A DNA stretch of 64,000 bases from Anaerococcus urinomassiliensis (GCF_900128425.1 NZ_LT635782.1:1552689-1616688), one strand, 5' to 3'; counted from the first letter of the stretch, positions 44,829 to 54,389 are shown. Notes: generated by a model from the letters alone, not told the origin. Made by a program: numbers and translations.

Positions 44829-44857
44829 ATAATACAACAAAAGACTTATAAAATCAA
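44829..44857 (-). promoter_or_regulatory. Promoter of the S10 operon
   Basis: On the minus strand TTGATT (44852-44857) and TATTAT (44829-44834) are exactly 17 bp apart, about 150 bp upstream of rpsJ. Confidence 0.7.
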
Positions 44858-45051
44858 GCCTTAATTATTAATTTTTACATAATTTTAGATAAATTTATGA
44901 TAATATATAAAAATTAACTTAAAAGCTTAATAATCAGCCTTTTGCCAGTTGCTTTTAAATATACTAGGGATTTTTTACTTGTCAAGGCAAAAAATAATGT
45001 TAAAATCTAATTAGCTTATATTATATATAAATGTAAGAAAAAGGAGTTTAT

Positions 45052-45396
45052 ATGAATTTTTTAGAACAATTTGCAATTTTGATAGCTGCCCTCTTTGCTG
45101 GTAGTGTCTTAAAAGCAATATTACCCCTGCCAATACCAGAAACAATTTATGGCATGGTTATACTTTTTATCTTGTTTTTGACCAAGGCCCTAAAAACATC
45201 AGATGTCAAAAAAGCCTCAGAGACCATTCTTGAGAATATGAGTTTCCTCTTTGTCCCAGCTGGAGTTGGCATCATAGAAAATTTTGACTTATTTAGGCAA
45301 AATTTCCTTGCAATGTTTGCAATCACTTTTATAACAGCTAGCATAGCCATGATAGTTAGTATGAAGCTTGTATCAATCGTACAAAAAGGAAAATAA
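45052..45396 (+). CDS. LrgA/CidA-family holin-like protein
   Basis: A 114-aa membrane protein with four hydrophobic segments. LPLPIPETIYGMVILFILFL and LFVPAGVGIIENFDLF match the LrgA/CidA family, holin-like proteins linked to autolysis control and pyruvate transport. AAAAGGAG precedes the ATG. It overlaps the LrgB reading frame. Confidence 0.88.
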   Translation: MNFLEQFAILIAALFAGSVLKAILPLPIPETIYGMVILFILFLTKALKTSDVKKASETILENMSFLFVPAGVGIIENFDLFRQNFLAMFAITFITASIAMIVSMKLVSIVQKGK

Positions 45397-46102
45397 TATA
45401 TTTGCTAATTCATATTTTGGAATAATTTTATCATTTGTAGTCTTTGAAGCTAGCAAAAAATTAAATGCGAAAATTAATAATGTGATTTTGAAAGCTATCT
45501 TTAACCCACTGCTTCTATCCATCGTTACCATATCTGCCATTTTATCATTGGCTGGCATCCATTACGCAGATTATAACATGGGAGGATCAATCATTTCCTT
45601 TTTCATAGGACCTGCAACTGTAGCTCTAGTAGTTAGTCTTTATGAAAATATTGATATATTAAAAGAGAATTTCAAGGCTATAATGATTGGAATCATAGGC
45701 GGAAGTTTTATCTCCATGTTTCTTACAGTAATTCTTGCTAAAATTTTTGGAGTAGAATTTGTAATGACTGTAACACTCTTGCCAAAATCCGTAACCACAG
45801 CCATAGCCATAGGTTTATCTGAGGAATACGGAGGCATAGTAGCCCTAAGTGCTATAGCTGTTATAATCCGAGGAATTGTAGGCATCATAATAGCCCCAAT
45901 TATAATTAAAGTATTCAAAATCACAGATCCAGTAGCCCAAGGAGTTGGCATAGGCACAGTTGCCCACGCCCTAGGAACAACCAAAGCCCGTGATATGGGA
46001 GAAGTCCAAGGAGCCATGAGTGGCCTATCAATAGCTGTAGCAGGCATTGTAACAGTAATCCTAATGCCTCTAATGGTCTTTATCACAAACATAATAAGCT
46101 AA
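45368..46102 (+). CDS. LrgB/CidB-family membrane protein
   Basis: An LrgB family protein of about 235-244 aa. NSYFGIILSFVVFEASKKLN, VTLLPKSVTTAIAIGLSEEY and GIGTVAHALGTTKA are diagnostic. The start is odd: no ATG or GTG lies in frame where the family begins. A TTG at 45368 inside lrgA is possible but lacks a good ribosome binding site. AAGGA at 45386-45390 points instead to an ATA at 45398. It partners LrgA in a two-gene operon. Function: murein hydrolase control or pyruvate uptake, by family. Confidence 0.87.
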   Translation: MYQSYKKENNIFANSYFGIILSFVVFEASKKLNAKINNVILKAIFNPLLLSIVTISAILSLAGIHYADYNMGGSIISFFIGPATVALVVSLYENIDILKENFKAIMIGIIGGSFISMFLTVILAKIFGVEFVMTVTLLPKSVTTAIAIGLSEEYGGIVALSAIAVIIRGIVGIIIAPIIIKVFKITDPVAQGVGIGTVAHALGTTKARDMGEVQGAMSGLSIAVAGIVTVILMPLMVFITNIIS

Positions 46103-46103
46103 A

Positions 46104-46136
46104 AACCTGCAAGAAAAGAGTCCTTGCAGGCTTTTT
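46104..46136. terminator. Bidirectional terminator
   Basis: CCTGCAAG-N9-CTTGCAGG forms a perfect 8-bp stem followed by CTTTTTATT on the plus strand and preceded by AAAAA. It serves lrgB and the convergent permease gene. Confidence 0.88.
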
Positions 46137-46137
46137 A

Positions 46138-48105
46138 TTAGTCTAATACTATATTGTTGTAGGTTTTTTCTGTTAACTTGAAAGTCACAAAATAAAATAC
46201 TATATAGAAGGCAAATACTGATACTAGGCATATCATGTATAGGCTTGTGTTTGACAGGCTTAATAATTCCAAGAATTTGGTAATTATTGGTATGGCAAAT
46301 AGGGAGTGGGCAAAGGCAAATATTAGTGGTAAGAAAAACACCAGACCCATTTGCTTTGATATAGATTTTTTGGCTTCCTTGTCAGTCATACCAAGTTGGC
46401 GCATGGTCTTAAATCTATTTTTATCTTCTATACCTTCTGAAAGCTGCTTGTAGTATATGGCAAGTACTGTCGATACAATAAATCCTAAGCCAAGGATAAT
46501 TCCTACAAAAAATATTCCTGCATAAATGGCCATGAATTCCTTCCTACTACTTATGTCATCATTTATGCTAAACCAACTGTCGCTAAATTCATCCATTAGT
46601 TTGTCACGTAAGATTTCTATTAATTTTGGATCGTATGGACCATCTACATCAAAGTTAATATGCCAATTAGGTTCATAGCCCCCATTATCATCCAAGGCAA
46701 GAGTCTCTTTAACTCTGTTATATTTTTCTGGATCCTTGAATACTAGCATATCTTTATTGGTCATTGTAATATCAGCTACGGCAAAAGTAATTGGATAATT
46801 TTCTCTTTTTTCCTTCTTAACTTTTAGGTCCATATCTCCAATTTTGCTGATATCGGTATGATCATCTTTGGCAAATAATATTGCATCATATTCCCCAAAA
46901 TCATAGGTGGGTTTTTCATCCAAAAATGTATGGATCCCATCAACATCTTCATCCCAAGCAAAGCCAGGGTCATTGTCTACATGATTAATCTTGCTACCAT
47001 CTCTACTTACAGGTAAGAAATTGCTCTTATAAGAATAGATTTTTCCATTTTTATTGTTTTCTTTTAGAATATCATCTATCAATTTTTCAAAGTAGGAAAC
47101 ATCATAATCATTTGCTGGAAAAGACATGCTGTAGTCTGTTGGAAATAGACTATCTTGGACTTCGCCTATGCCAAAATATAGGGAAAAACCAGAAGTAAGG
47201 ACAATAATTACCATAGTTGATAGGATTGCTATACTTGCAAGGGTCTTGGCACTGTTTCTAACCCTATAGATTAAACCAGAAACAGCAGTAAAGTTTTCTT
47301 TTTTGTAGTAGAAGCTTTTTTTCTTTTGTAAAAGTTTCAAAATGCCAGAAACAATTACAGTAAAGGCGGCATATGTTCCGATTATTACAAGAAGAACTGC
47401 AAAGAAAAACAACTTAAAGGCTTGCATAGGGTTTTGGGTTGTAAGGCTTATATAATAGCCTGCTCCTATGCACAAAATTCCAAATATACCAATGGCTATA
47501 GGGTTTCTTGGAGCTTTTTGTCCAGCCTTTGATTCTCCAATATAGTCAAGAGGTGTATAGTTCCTATTTTTGACAATTTGTTGGATCAATAGCAGCATAA
47601 ATATTACAAAAAATATAAATATTGTTATTAACAAGGGCTTTATTGCAGGCAAAACTCCACTATCTAAGACATTATAGTCAATGTTAGCAAGATTTATAAA
47701 GCCTGATAAAACCAGCTTATAGATAATAGCTGAAATTATGGTCCCAAGAACTATTGATTTAAAAAACAAATACAATAGTTCATTTACATATATCCTTATG
47801 AGGTGCTTTTTTTCCATGCCCAGCATCAAGTATAGACCCAATTCTTCAGATTTATTTTTCTGTATGAATATATAATTTGTAGAAATAGTTAAAATAGCAA
47901 AGATGGATAATATTATAGATCCAAGCTTCATCAATGTTATTATAGTAGTTTTACCAAAAAATGTAGTCGTTATAGGATCGTATTTAATGGATAAGCACAA
48001 GCCAATCAAAACTATAAAAAATACTGTGGTTCCCACAAAAGGGTAGTAAAGTCTCTTGTGCCTTTTTATCCCATCTATGGCAAGTCTATGATATAGGGAA
48101 TTCAT
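46138..48105 (-). CDS. Bce-type ABC transporter permease
   Basis: A 655-aa FtsX-family permease of the BceB/VraG type, with ten membrane segments in the order one, then three pairs or more, and a large extracellular domain between about residues 310 and 520 (SLYFGIGEVQDSLFPTDY...). YIFIQKNKSEELGLYLMLGM and RFKTMRQLGMTDKEAKKSIS are the paired FtsX-like blocks. These transporters sense and remove peptide antibiotics acting on lipid II cycle intermediates. It overlaps the ATPase gene by 4 bp. Confidence 0.9.
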   Translation of the reverse strand: MNSLYHRLAIDGIKRHKRLYYPFVGTTVFFIVLIGLCLSIKYDPITTTFFGKTTIITLMKLGSIILSIFAILTISTNYIFIQKNKSEELGLYLMLGMEKKHLIRIYVNELLYLFFKSIVLGTIISAIIYKLVLSGFINLANIDYNVLDSGVLPAIKPLLITIFIFFVIFMLLLIQQIVKNRNYTPLDYIGESKAGQKAPRNPIAIGIFGILCIGAGYYISLTTQNPMQAFKLFFFAVLLVIIGTYAAFTVIVSGILKLLQKKKSFYYKKENFTAVSGLIYRVRNSAKTLASIAILSTMVIIVLTSGFSLYFGIGEVQDSLFPTDYSMSFPANDYDVSYFEKLIDDILKENNKNGKIYSYKSNFLPVSRDGSKINHVDNDPGFAWDEDVDGIHTFLDEKPTYDFGEYDAILFAKDDHTDISKIGDMDLKVKKEKRENYPITFAVADITMTNKDMLVFKDPEKYNRVKETLALDDNGGYEPNWHINFDVDGPYDPKLIEILRDKLMDEFSDSWFSINDDISSRKEFMAIYAGIFFVGIILGLGFIVSTVLAIYYKQLSEGIEDKNRFKTMRQLGMTDKEAKKSISKQMGLVFFLPLIFAFAHSLFAIPIITKFLELLSLSNTSLYMICLVSVFAFYIVFYFVTFKLTEKTYNNIVLD

Positions 48106-48860
48106 CTTATATCACCTCTTTGGAGCATTTGCATAGTGTCGGCTATCTTCTGGCTCATCTCATAGTCAGAAAAACCAGAGTTATAAAGTTCGTGGAAGAT
48201 CTTGCCGTCTTTGATAAACAAAACCCTCCTTGCTCCTGATGCTGCTTGGATGGAATGGGTTACCATTATTACGGTTTGACCGTTCTTGTTTAACTCTTTG
48301 AAAACTTCCATCAATTCCCTAGAAGAGTTAGAATCCAAGGCGCCTGTTGGCTCGTCTGCTAGGAGCAATTTGGGATTGGTGATAAGGGCTCTTGCTACAG
48401 CACATCTTTGCTTTTGTCCACCAGAAACTTCATAAGGATATTTGTTTAATAATTCATATATCCTTAGAGGCTTTGTCACTTCTAGAAGCTTCTGATCAAA
48501 AGTTTTGGGATCATCTTCTGCAAGTATTAGGGGTAAGAGGATGTTTTCTTTTAATGTAAGGGTATCCAAAAGATTGAAATCTTGGAATACAAAGCCTAGG
48601 TGGTCACGTCTAAATTTTGAAATCTCAGAATCACTTATGGTCGATAGATCCTTGTCTTCTAGTATTATTTTCCCTTTGCTAGGCTTGTCTAATAGAGCTA
48701 ACAGGTTAAGCAAGGTAGTTTTTCCTGAACCGGACTCCCCCATGATTGCAATATATTCGCCCTCTTCTACTGAAAAATTCACATTGTTTAAAGCGTGAAC
48801 TTGGTTTGTTGATAATCTTGACTTGTATATTTTTTCTAAATTTGATACTTTTAATAACAT
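48102..48860 (-). CDS. Bce-type ABC transporter ATP-binding protein
   Basis: A 252-aa MacB/BceA-type ATPase: Walker A GESGSGKTT, signature VSGGQKQR, Walker B LLADEPTGALDSNSS, switch His in MVTHS. RRDHLGFVFQDFNLL is typical of the lipoprotein-release/peptide-resistance group. It energises the permease downstream and is needed for signalling to the kinase. Confidence 0.93.
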   Translation of the reverse strand: MLLKVSNLEKIYKSRLSTNQVHALNNVNFSVEEGEYIAIMGESGSGKTTLLNLLALLDKPSKGKIILEDKDLSTISDSEISKFRRDHLGFVFQDFNLLDTLTLKENILLPLILAEDDPKTFDQKLLEVTKPLRIYELLNKYPYEVSGGQKQRCAVARALITNPKLLLADEPTGALDSNSSRELMEVFKELNKNGQTVIMVTHSIQAASGARRVLFIKDGKIFHELYNSGFSDYEMSQKIADTMQMLQRGDIR

Positions 48861-48959
48861 ATTTTCACTTTCCTTTCTTATCTTTTCTCTATATTACAAC
48901 AGAAAAGAGAAAAAATCCTTGCATTAAAATAACACTTATAAGATTAATGTGACAATATG

Positions 48960-49916
48960 TTAGTTTAGGACATTTTTTAGATCAAATATAACTTTTGTTC
49001 CCTCAGTAAGCTTTGACTCTATAGATACATCTATAGCCAAATTTTCACTAGCAGCTTTTACCAGACTTAGGCCGATGCCTGTCGATTTTTTGTAAATTCT
49101 GCCATTGTAACCAGTGTATGATTTGTCAAAAATCCTAGGCAAATCTTCCTCTCTTATTCCAATGCCGGTATCTTCGATTATCAGCTTCTCACCTTCCATA
49201 TAAAAAGAAATTGTCCCATCTTGGGTGTACTTGTTTGAGTTTGACAAAATCTGATCTAGGATAAAGGCAAACCATTTTTTATCCGTTGTAAGCATAATAC
49301 CTGTTGGCTTAAAGTCCACCTTGTTTTTCTTTCTTATGAAAACTTTGGAGTATTTTTTGATAGATGAACTTATAAGCTCATCAAGTGAGGCTTCCTCAAA
49401 GACAAAGTCTGTAGAAAGAGACTCCAAGCGTGTATATGATAGGAGAGTTTCTATATATTCTTCTATGGCAAAAAGCTCAGCCTTGGCCGCATGGTCATCT
49501 ATGGGATCGTCATTTAGTATCAAGTCCAGAGAAAAAAGTGGGGTTTTGATTTGATGGGCCCACATACTAACATATTCCTTGAAAACTCTCATCTTATCTT
49601 CAAAAGAATTTTCCATGTCCTTATTTTTCTCATAGATAGTCATAATGTTCTCATATATTTTGCTTTTTTCTATTAAAAAGTTTGGACTAGATGAAAAGTC
49701 GTTGGTCCACATAGTTATTTCCTTGTAAGCTTTCTTAAATTTTATATAAGAAATTACAAGACTTAACACAAAGAAAAACGTGGCTAGTATCAAAATGTAA
49801 TAAATATAGTTTCTGTCTATGCCAAAGGATATGCTAAAGATCATCAAGACAAAAAAGATTATGAAAATCACCAGGCTATGGGCCTTAATTCTAATAAATT
49901 TAGACATCTCTTTCAA
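48960..49916 (-). CDS. Intramembrane-sensing histidine kinase (BceS-like)
   Basis: A 318-aa kinase with two close membrane segments (about 12-32 and 37-57) and almost no extracellular loop, the BceS/GraS design that depends on the ABC transporter for sensing. Phospho-accepting His121 lies in WAHQIKTPL. The ATPase domain shows DQILSNSNKYTQDG, EDTGIGIREEDLPRIFDK and GIGLSLVKA. It overlaps the response regulator end by 17 bp. Confidence 0.92.
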   Translation of the reverse strand: MKEMSKFIRIKAHSLVIFIIFFVLMIFSISFGIDRNYIYYILILATFFFVLSLVISYIKFKKAYKEITMWTNDFSSSPNFLIEKSKIYENIMTIYEKNKDMENSFEDKMRVFKEYVSMWAHQIKTPLFSLDLILNDDPIDDHAAKAELFAIEEYIETLLSYTRLESLSTDFVFEEASLDELISSSIKKYSKVFIRKKNKVDFKPTGIMLTTDKKWFAFILDQILSNSNKYTQDGTISFYMEGEKLIIEDTGIGIREEDLPRIFDKSYTGYNGRIYKKSTGIGLSLVKAASENLAIDVSIESKLTEGTKVIFDLKNVLN

Positions 49917-50580
49917 TGTAATAACCCACCTTTTTCTTGGTCTTTATCAAATCGCCAAGACCCATGTCTTCTAGTTTTTTTCTAAGTCTCATTATATTGA
50001 CAGTCAAAGTATTATCGTCAATAAATTCGTCTGTTTGCCAAATCTTATCCATTATTTCTTCTCTCTTGTAGACTTTTTCTGGATATTCGAACATCATCTC
50101 TAGTATCAAATATTCATTTTTTGATAAGACCAAATCATTGCCAGCAAAGCTTAATACCATCCTGTTTCTGTCAATTTCTATATCTTTATAGGAAAGCTTG
50201 CTAACAGTTTCCCTGTATTGGTAAGATCGCCTTAGCACAGCCTTTATCTTTGCAAGGAGGACGTCCAAGTCAAAGGGCTTAGTTATGTAATCATCTGCTC
50301 CCATATTCATAGCCATAATCTTGTTTAGATTTTCATCTGCAGAAGAAATGAAAATTATTGGCACATTTGATGAAGACCTAATCTTCTCACACCAATAATA
50401 GCCATTAAAAAATGGAAGGGACACATCTAGTAAGACCAAGTCCGGATTGATATCTAGAAAATTTTCATAAACAGAGGAAAAGTCATCTGGTGAAAAAACT
50501 TCATAAGACCATGATTTCAAAAATTTCCCCAAAGATTTTAATATAACTTCGTCATCTTCAACTATATAAATTTTAACCAT
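49900..50580 (-). CDS. Response regulator (BceR-like, OmpR family)
   Basis: A 226-aa regulator. The receiver domain has the acidic pocket VEDDE and phospho-Asp52 in LVLLDVSLP, with a conserved Lys in ITKPFD. The winged-helix domain follows (YPEKVYKREEIMDKIW, DDNTLTVNIMRLRKKL). First gene of the kinase-transporter cluster; it likely activates the transporter operon, whose promoter lies in 48861-48959. Confidence 0.93.
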   Translation of the reverse strand: MVKIYIVEDDEVILKSLGKFLKSWSYEVFSPDDFSSVYENFLDINPDLVLLDVSLPFFNGYYWCEKIRSSSNVPIIFISSADENLNKIMAMNMGADDYITKPFDLDVLLAKIKAVLRRSYQYRETVSKLSYKDIEIDRNRMVLSFAGNDLVLSKNEYLILEMMFEYPEKVYKREEIMDKIWQTDEFIDDNTLTVNIMRLRKKLEDMGLGDLIKTKKKVGYYIERDV

Positions 50581-50611
50581 AAAAACCTACTTTCTACTAT
50601 AATTATAAGGC

Positions 50612-50645
50612 AAAATCGGCAAAATAAAACCGCCTGGAAGGCGGC
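50612..50645 (-). terminator. Terminator of the CmpB pair
   Basis: On the minus strand CCGCC-TTCCA-GGCGG is followed by TTTTATTTTGCCGATTTT, just after the stop at 50651. The 18-base tail is identical to that behind the ribosomal cluster. Confidence 0.85.
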
Positions 50646-50650
50646 CCATT

Positions 50651-51427
50651 CTATCTTTCTTTTATTTTTTGTTTTATGTCAGAGAAATCATAAGACCTAT
50701 CATCCAAGTCACGGATTAGATTTGGGAAGGCCTTTAGTATTCTTCTCTCGCTTTTCTTTTCAAAAATCGCTTTAAACTCGGCAATTCTTTGGTCGAACTC
50801 TTTGCGTTTTTCGCTTGTTTTTTCTGCTGTTTCTATGCCCCTATCAGCAATTTTCTCCCCAATTTCGCTAGTAAGCTCACCAAGTTTTTCTGATGATCTT
50901 TCTATTTGCTTAAATTTCTTGTTGATTCCTATAATTGTGTTAAAACTTGCTATTGTGTCTATGGCAAATAGAATTGCAACTACTATATTTACACCAAGTA
51001 CAAGCTTATAAGGCATAGCAAAGACCATAGATCTAATCATTGGGTGAATGGCTTCGTAGAGGATAAAGCATAGGGCTCCCCATAGTAAGGAATACTCCGC
51101 ACAAATATGGCCACCAATGTTAAATTTCTTATCCGAATAGTCCCACCATTTCTTATGAAATATCTTTTCTAGGATAAATCCTGTAATTAGCTCTATTATT
51201 GATGCGATTATCATCGATGCGAAAAATAGAAATATTTTATTCTCCGTATCGACCATGTTTAAGAGCAATATTATGGAAACGGCAGCAAAACCATAGATTG
51301 GGCACCAGGGACCATTCAAAACTCCACAGTTGATGTATTTGCCAGCTCTGATGCCATTGTAGGAGACTTCCAAGATCCATCCTACTATAGCGTAGATGAA
51401 AAAATATATTATATAAACTTTTGTCAT
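50651..51427 (-). CDS. CmpB-type (putative ABC transporter type IV) membrane protein
   Basis: A 258-aa protein of the PF06541 (ABC_trans_CmpB) family. IYFFIYAIVGWILEVSYNGI, GVLNGPWCPIYGFAAVSI and ELITGFILEKIFHKKWWDYS are the conserved blocks, over five or so membrane segments. The C-terminal 90 residues form a cytoplasmic helical region ending in ILKAFPNLIRDL. The family's role is unknown despite its name. It is a tandem paralogue of the next gene. Confidence 0.78.
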   Translation of the reverse strand: MTKVYIIYFFIYAIVGWILEVSYNGIRAGKYINCGVLNGPWCPIYGFAAVSIILLLNMVDTENKIFLFFASMIIASIIELITGFILEKIFHKKWWDYSDKKFNIGGHICAEYSLLWGALCFILYEAIHPMIRSMVFAMPYKLVLGVNIVVAILFAIDTIASFNTIIGINKKFKQIERSSEKLGELTSEIGEKIADRGIETAEKTSEKRKEFDQRIAEFKAIFEKKSERRILKAFPNLIRDLDDRSYDFSDIKQKIKER

Positions 51428-51442
51428 ATGTCCACCTCAAAA

Positions 51443-52228
51443 TCATTTGTGTCTTTTCTTTTTGATGATATCAATCCTTGCCCATTTCTCTTCCAGGTCC
51501 TCTGATAGGTTAGGGAAAGCGCGCAGGATTCTCTTTTCTCCAAATCTGTCAAAAAACTCTTTAAATTCAGCACTTCTTTGGTCAAATTCTTTGCCTATCT
51601 TAGATTTTTCAATTTCCTTTTTCCTATCTAAGGCCTCAAAGGTCCTATCAGCAACTTTTTGGCCAATACCATCTGAGACTTTTCTTATATCCTTTGATTG
51701 GTCTTCAATTAGCTTAAATTTCTCGCTTAGGCCCATCAAGGTAATAATGGTTGCAATTAAATCCACTACAAATATTAGTCCCATTATGATATTTAGAGTT
51801 ATTATAGCTTTGATTGGTAAAAGATTGATAGCTTTTCTTATCATAGGATGGATAGCTTCATAGAGTATATAACAAACTGCTCCCCATACTAAAGAAAATT
51901 CAGCACAAATATATCCGCCTATATTAAACTTGTAAGACCTGTAGTCCCACCGTCTCTTGTGGAAGATTTTCTCTAGAATAATTCCTGTAATAAGTTCCAA
52001 AACACTAGCAACTATGGCTGACATAAAAAGTATGTATAACTTGTTGGAATTGCCCAAATCTCCCAATATTATGACCACTGCCAAGGCTCCAAAGCCATAA
52101 ATCGGGCAGTATGGGCCATTTAGAAAGCCCCTATTAATAAATTTGCCTTGGCTTATTACATGAAATGAAACTTCCAATATCCATCCAATTACTGCATAAA
52201 TAAAAAAATAACTTATGTAATATTGCAT
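51443..52228 (-). CDS. CmpB-type membrane protein, tandem paralogue
   Basis: A 261-aa paralogue of the 258-aa neighbour, 15 bp away. The same blocks occur (YFFIYAVIGWILEVSFHVIS, GFLNGPYCPIYGFGALAV, KIFHKRRWDYRS) as does the C-terminal ILRAFPNLSEDL. The pair arose by tandem duplication and probably works as a heteromer. Function unknown. Confidence 0.78.
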   Translation of the reverse strand: MQYYISYFFIYAVIGWILEVSFHVISQGKFINRGFLNGPYCPIYGFGALAVVIILGDLGNSNKLYILFMSAIVASVLELITGIILEKIFHKRRWDYRSYKFNIGGYICAEFSLVWGAVCYILYEAIHPMIRKAINLLPIKAIITLNIIMGLIFVVDLIATIITLMGLSEKFKLIEDQSKDIRKVSDGIGQKVADRTFEALDRKKEIEKSKIGKEFDQRSAEFKEFFDRFGEKRILRAFPNLSEDLEEKWARIDIIKKKRHK

Positions 52229-52237
52229 AATTCTTCC

Positions 52238-52280
52238 TTAAAAAAATAAGCTCCCAAGAAAAATATCTCAGAAGCTCATT
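52238..52280 (-). terminator. Terminator of the lipoprotein gene
   Basis: On the minus strand TGAGCTTCTGAGA and TCTTGGGAGCTTA form an imperfect stem followed by TTTTTTT. Confidence 0.6.
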
Positions 52281-52288
52281 TACAAAAC

Positions 52289-52825
52289 TTATTTTATACC
52301 TTCAACAACTTTCACAGCTTCCTCTTTTTCAAGAGTAGATCTAGCGTAAATCTCGTTTTGGCCATTTTTAATAAAGATGTAGTTAAATGATCCATCATCC
52401 CAGTATTTGCCAGTGTTTTCGCCAATTGTGATATCTTCTGCATCTTCTGGAACATTTACAAGTTCAGCCATTCTCTCTTCGTTATTTGAGATTTGAACGG
52501 TGATTTTTTGGGCTGGATTTTTTGGAGCGCCATATTCAACTGTAAGCAAATCATTTTTTTCATCTTTGAAATTTTCACCAAAACCTTCTGGTAGGTATGA
52601 AAATTCTAAGTCATAGATGCCTTTTTCTCCAGAATCCTTATTGTCAATCTCATTTGCAGGGTCCGGCTCTACTGCTAGGTCTCCATCTTCCTTAGCTTCT
52701 TTTATTTCTTCACTTGCCTCTTGAGCTGGTTTTTCTTCTGTGGTTTCTGCCTTATTACCACAAGCAGATAATGGTGTTGCTAAAGCTAAAATTAATACTA
52801 ATTTTAAATATCTCGTATTCTTCAT
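52289..52825 (-). CDS. Lipoprotein with DUF4367-like domain
   Basis: A 178-aa lipoprotein: signal with lipobox LSAC (Cys22), an acidic linker (Glu/Ala/Asp-rich, 26-65) and a C-terminal domain (FSYLPEGFG, ITVQISNNEER, ENTGKYWDDGSFNYIFIKNG, EEAVKVVEGI) resembling DUF4367 modules of anaerobic Firmicutes. Surface exposed; function unknown. Confidence 0.65.
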   Translation of the reverse strand: MKNTRYLKLVLILALATPLSACGNKAETTEEKPAQEASEEIKEAKEDGDLAVEPDPANEIDNKDSGEKGIYDLEFSYLPEGFGENFKDEKNDLLTVEYGAPKNPAQKITVQISNNEERMAELVNVPEDAEDITIGENTGKYWDDGSFNYIFIKNGQNEIYARSTLEKEEAVKVVEGIK

Positions 52826-52884
52826 CTTATCTCCTTAAAATATTACAGTGTTAATTATACTACAATACTTAAGAAAATAAAAAA

Positions 52885-54357
52885 TTATTTATTATTATTC
52901 TTTGCAATCTCCTTAAGATGTGCCTTTTCCTTATCCAAGAACTCTTCCATAACTTTTATCCTTGCGTAAGGCTTATCGTTGCCCTCAACTATTATCCAAG
53001 GTGCGAAGTCAAAATCAGTGCGGTAGAGCATCTCATCCATAGCTTCAATATATTGATCCCACTTGTTGCGATTACGCCAATCTTCGTCTGTTATTTTATA
53101 ATTTTTGTCTGGATTATTAACCCTATCCATAAATCTTTGGTATTGCTCATCCTTATCTATAACTACAAAAAATTTCATTACTAAAGTTCCGTGATTAGCA
53201 ATCTCTTTTTCGAATTCTTTGATCTCATCGTAGGACCTTGACCATTGTCTGGTAGTAGCAAAGCCTTCTACTCTTTCTACCATAACTCTGCCATACCAAG
53301 ATCTAGAGAAAATTCCGACATATCCGTCTTCAGGAAGTTTATCATAAAATCTCCACAAATAATGGTGGTCAAGCTCTTCCTTGCTTGGAGCTGATATTGC
53401 GTTTACTGTATATAATCTTGGGTCGACTTTTTTGACAAGTCTTTCTATAGCCCCATCTTTGCCAGCTGCATCCACACCTTCAAATACCAAAACTGTTGAT
53501 ACACCAGCTTCATAAAGCTCAAATATTACATCTCTAACTTCTTTTTGGAGCTTATCCTTTTTCTCTTTATATTCATCTTTAGATATGCTCTTATCTAGGT
53601 CCAATTTTTCAATAATCGAGTTTTGATCTTCGATAAATCTTTCTGTATTTTTATTGTCCATTTTTTGTGTGGATACTCTCTCTATGCCAATTGTTAGCAT
53701 CTCAAGCATTTGATAGAGCATAGTCTTTGAAGCTTTTTTCAAGTCATCGCTATCAATTATAGTCCAAGGACTAAAGTCAAAGTTTGTCTTTTCCAATACA
53801 TTCTCAAAGTGTTTTTTATATTTTTTATAATTTTTATTCTGATCTGTGTCAGACTTGGTTAGATAGAAACTCTTTTGTTTACTATCCTTCATTTGCTCTA
53901 TACGTTTTCTTTGCTCTTTTTCGCTCACATTTAAGAAAAACTTGATAATGATTGTCTCATCATCGTAGAGCATTTTTTCTATTTTTTCTAGGGATTTTAT
54001 ATTCTTTTCCAAGTCTTTTTCGCTAATTTTAATATCATCAAATAGCTTATAATAAAAAGACCTATCAAATATTTTAACATGACCCTTTTTTGGGGTATTA
54101 GTAAAAAATCTCTTTGCAAAAGGAAACTTTTTATCGTATTCTTCATCTTTTTCAAAAACTTCTACATCAAAATACTTAGGGTTCAATTCCTCGCTTAAGT
54201 CGTTTATTACATGACCCTTGCCGGAAGATTCAAAACCATCCACCATGACTAAGACAGGAATCTCCAAATTTTCACAAATTCTCATCAGCCTTGCAAGACG
54301 CTTTTGCAAATCTGACTTACTAATATCATCGTATTCATATTTTTCACTTAAATCCAT
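52885..54357 (-). CDS. Two-domain polyphosphate kinase 2 (polyphosphate:AMP phosphotransferase type)
   Basis: A 490-aa protein with two PPK2 domains, the class II arrangement that phosphorylates AMP to ADP with polyphosphate. Walker A motifs are GFESSGKG (41-48) and GVDAAGKD (294-301). The second domain has the lid block SRSWYGRVMVERVEGFA and is the catalytic one by comparison; the first has the parallel FDRSFYYKLF but is more divergent. It would regenerate nucleotides from stored polyphosphate. The RBS AAGGAGAG is strong. Co-oriented with the Crp/Fnr gene 32 bp upstream. Confidence 0.88.
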   Translation of the reverse strand: MDLSEKYEYDDISKSDLQKRLARLMRICENLEIPVLVMVDGFESSGKGHVINDLSEELNPKYFDVEVFEKDEEYDKKFPFAKRFFTNTPKKGHVKIFDRSFYYKLFDDIKISEKDLEKNIKSLEKIEKMLYDDETIIIKFFLNVSEKEQRKRIEQMKDSKQKSFYLTKSDTDQNKNYKKYKKHFENVLEKTNFDFSPWTIIDSDDLKKASKTMLYQMLEMLTIGIERVSTQKMDNKNTERFIEDQNSIIEKLDLDKSISKDEYKEKKDKLQKEVRDVIFELYEAGVSTVLVFEGVDAAGKDGAIERLVKKVDPRLYTVNAISAPSKEELDHHYLWRFYDKLPEDGYVGIFSRSWYGRVMVERVEGFATTRQWSRSYDEIKEFEKEIANHGTLVMKFFVVIDKDEQYQRFMDRVNNPDKNYKITDEDWRNRNKWDQYIEAMDEMLYRTDFDFAPWIIVEGNDKPYARIKVMEEFLDKEKAHLKEIAKNNNK

Positions 54358-54389
54358 AGCACTCTCCTTATATTTACTGATACCCTATT

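Noticed and set aside
45640..46092. 150-codon frame on the minus strand opposite lrgB
   Set aside because: lrgB has clear family motifs; the opposite frame is low complexity and has no start signals.
48861..48959. BceR-type binding site before the ABC genes
   Set aside because: An imperfect dyad (CACTTA...TAATGTG) is visible, but it is too degenerate to support by eye.
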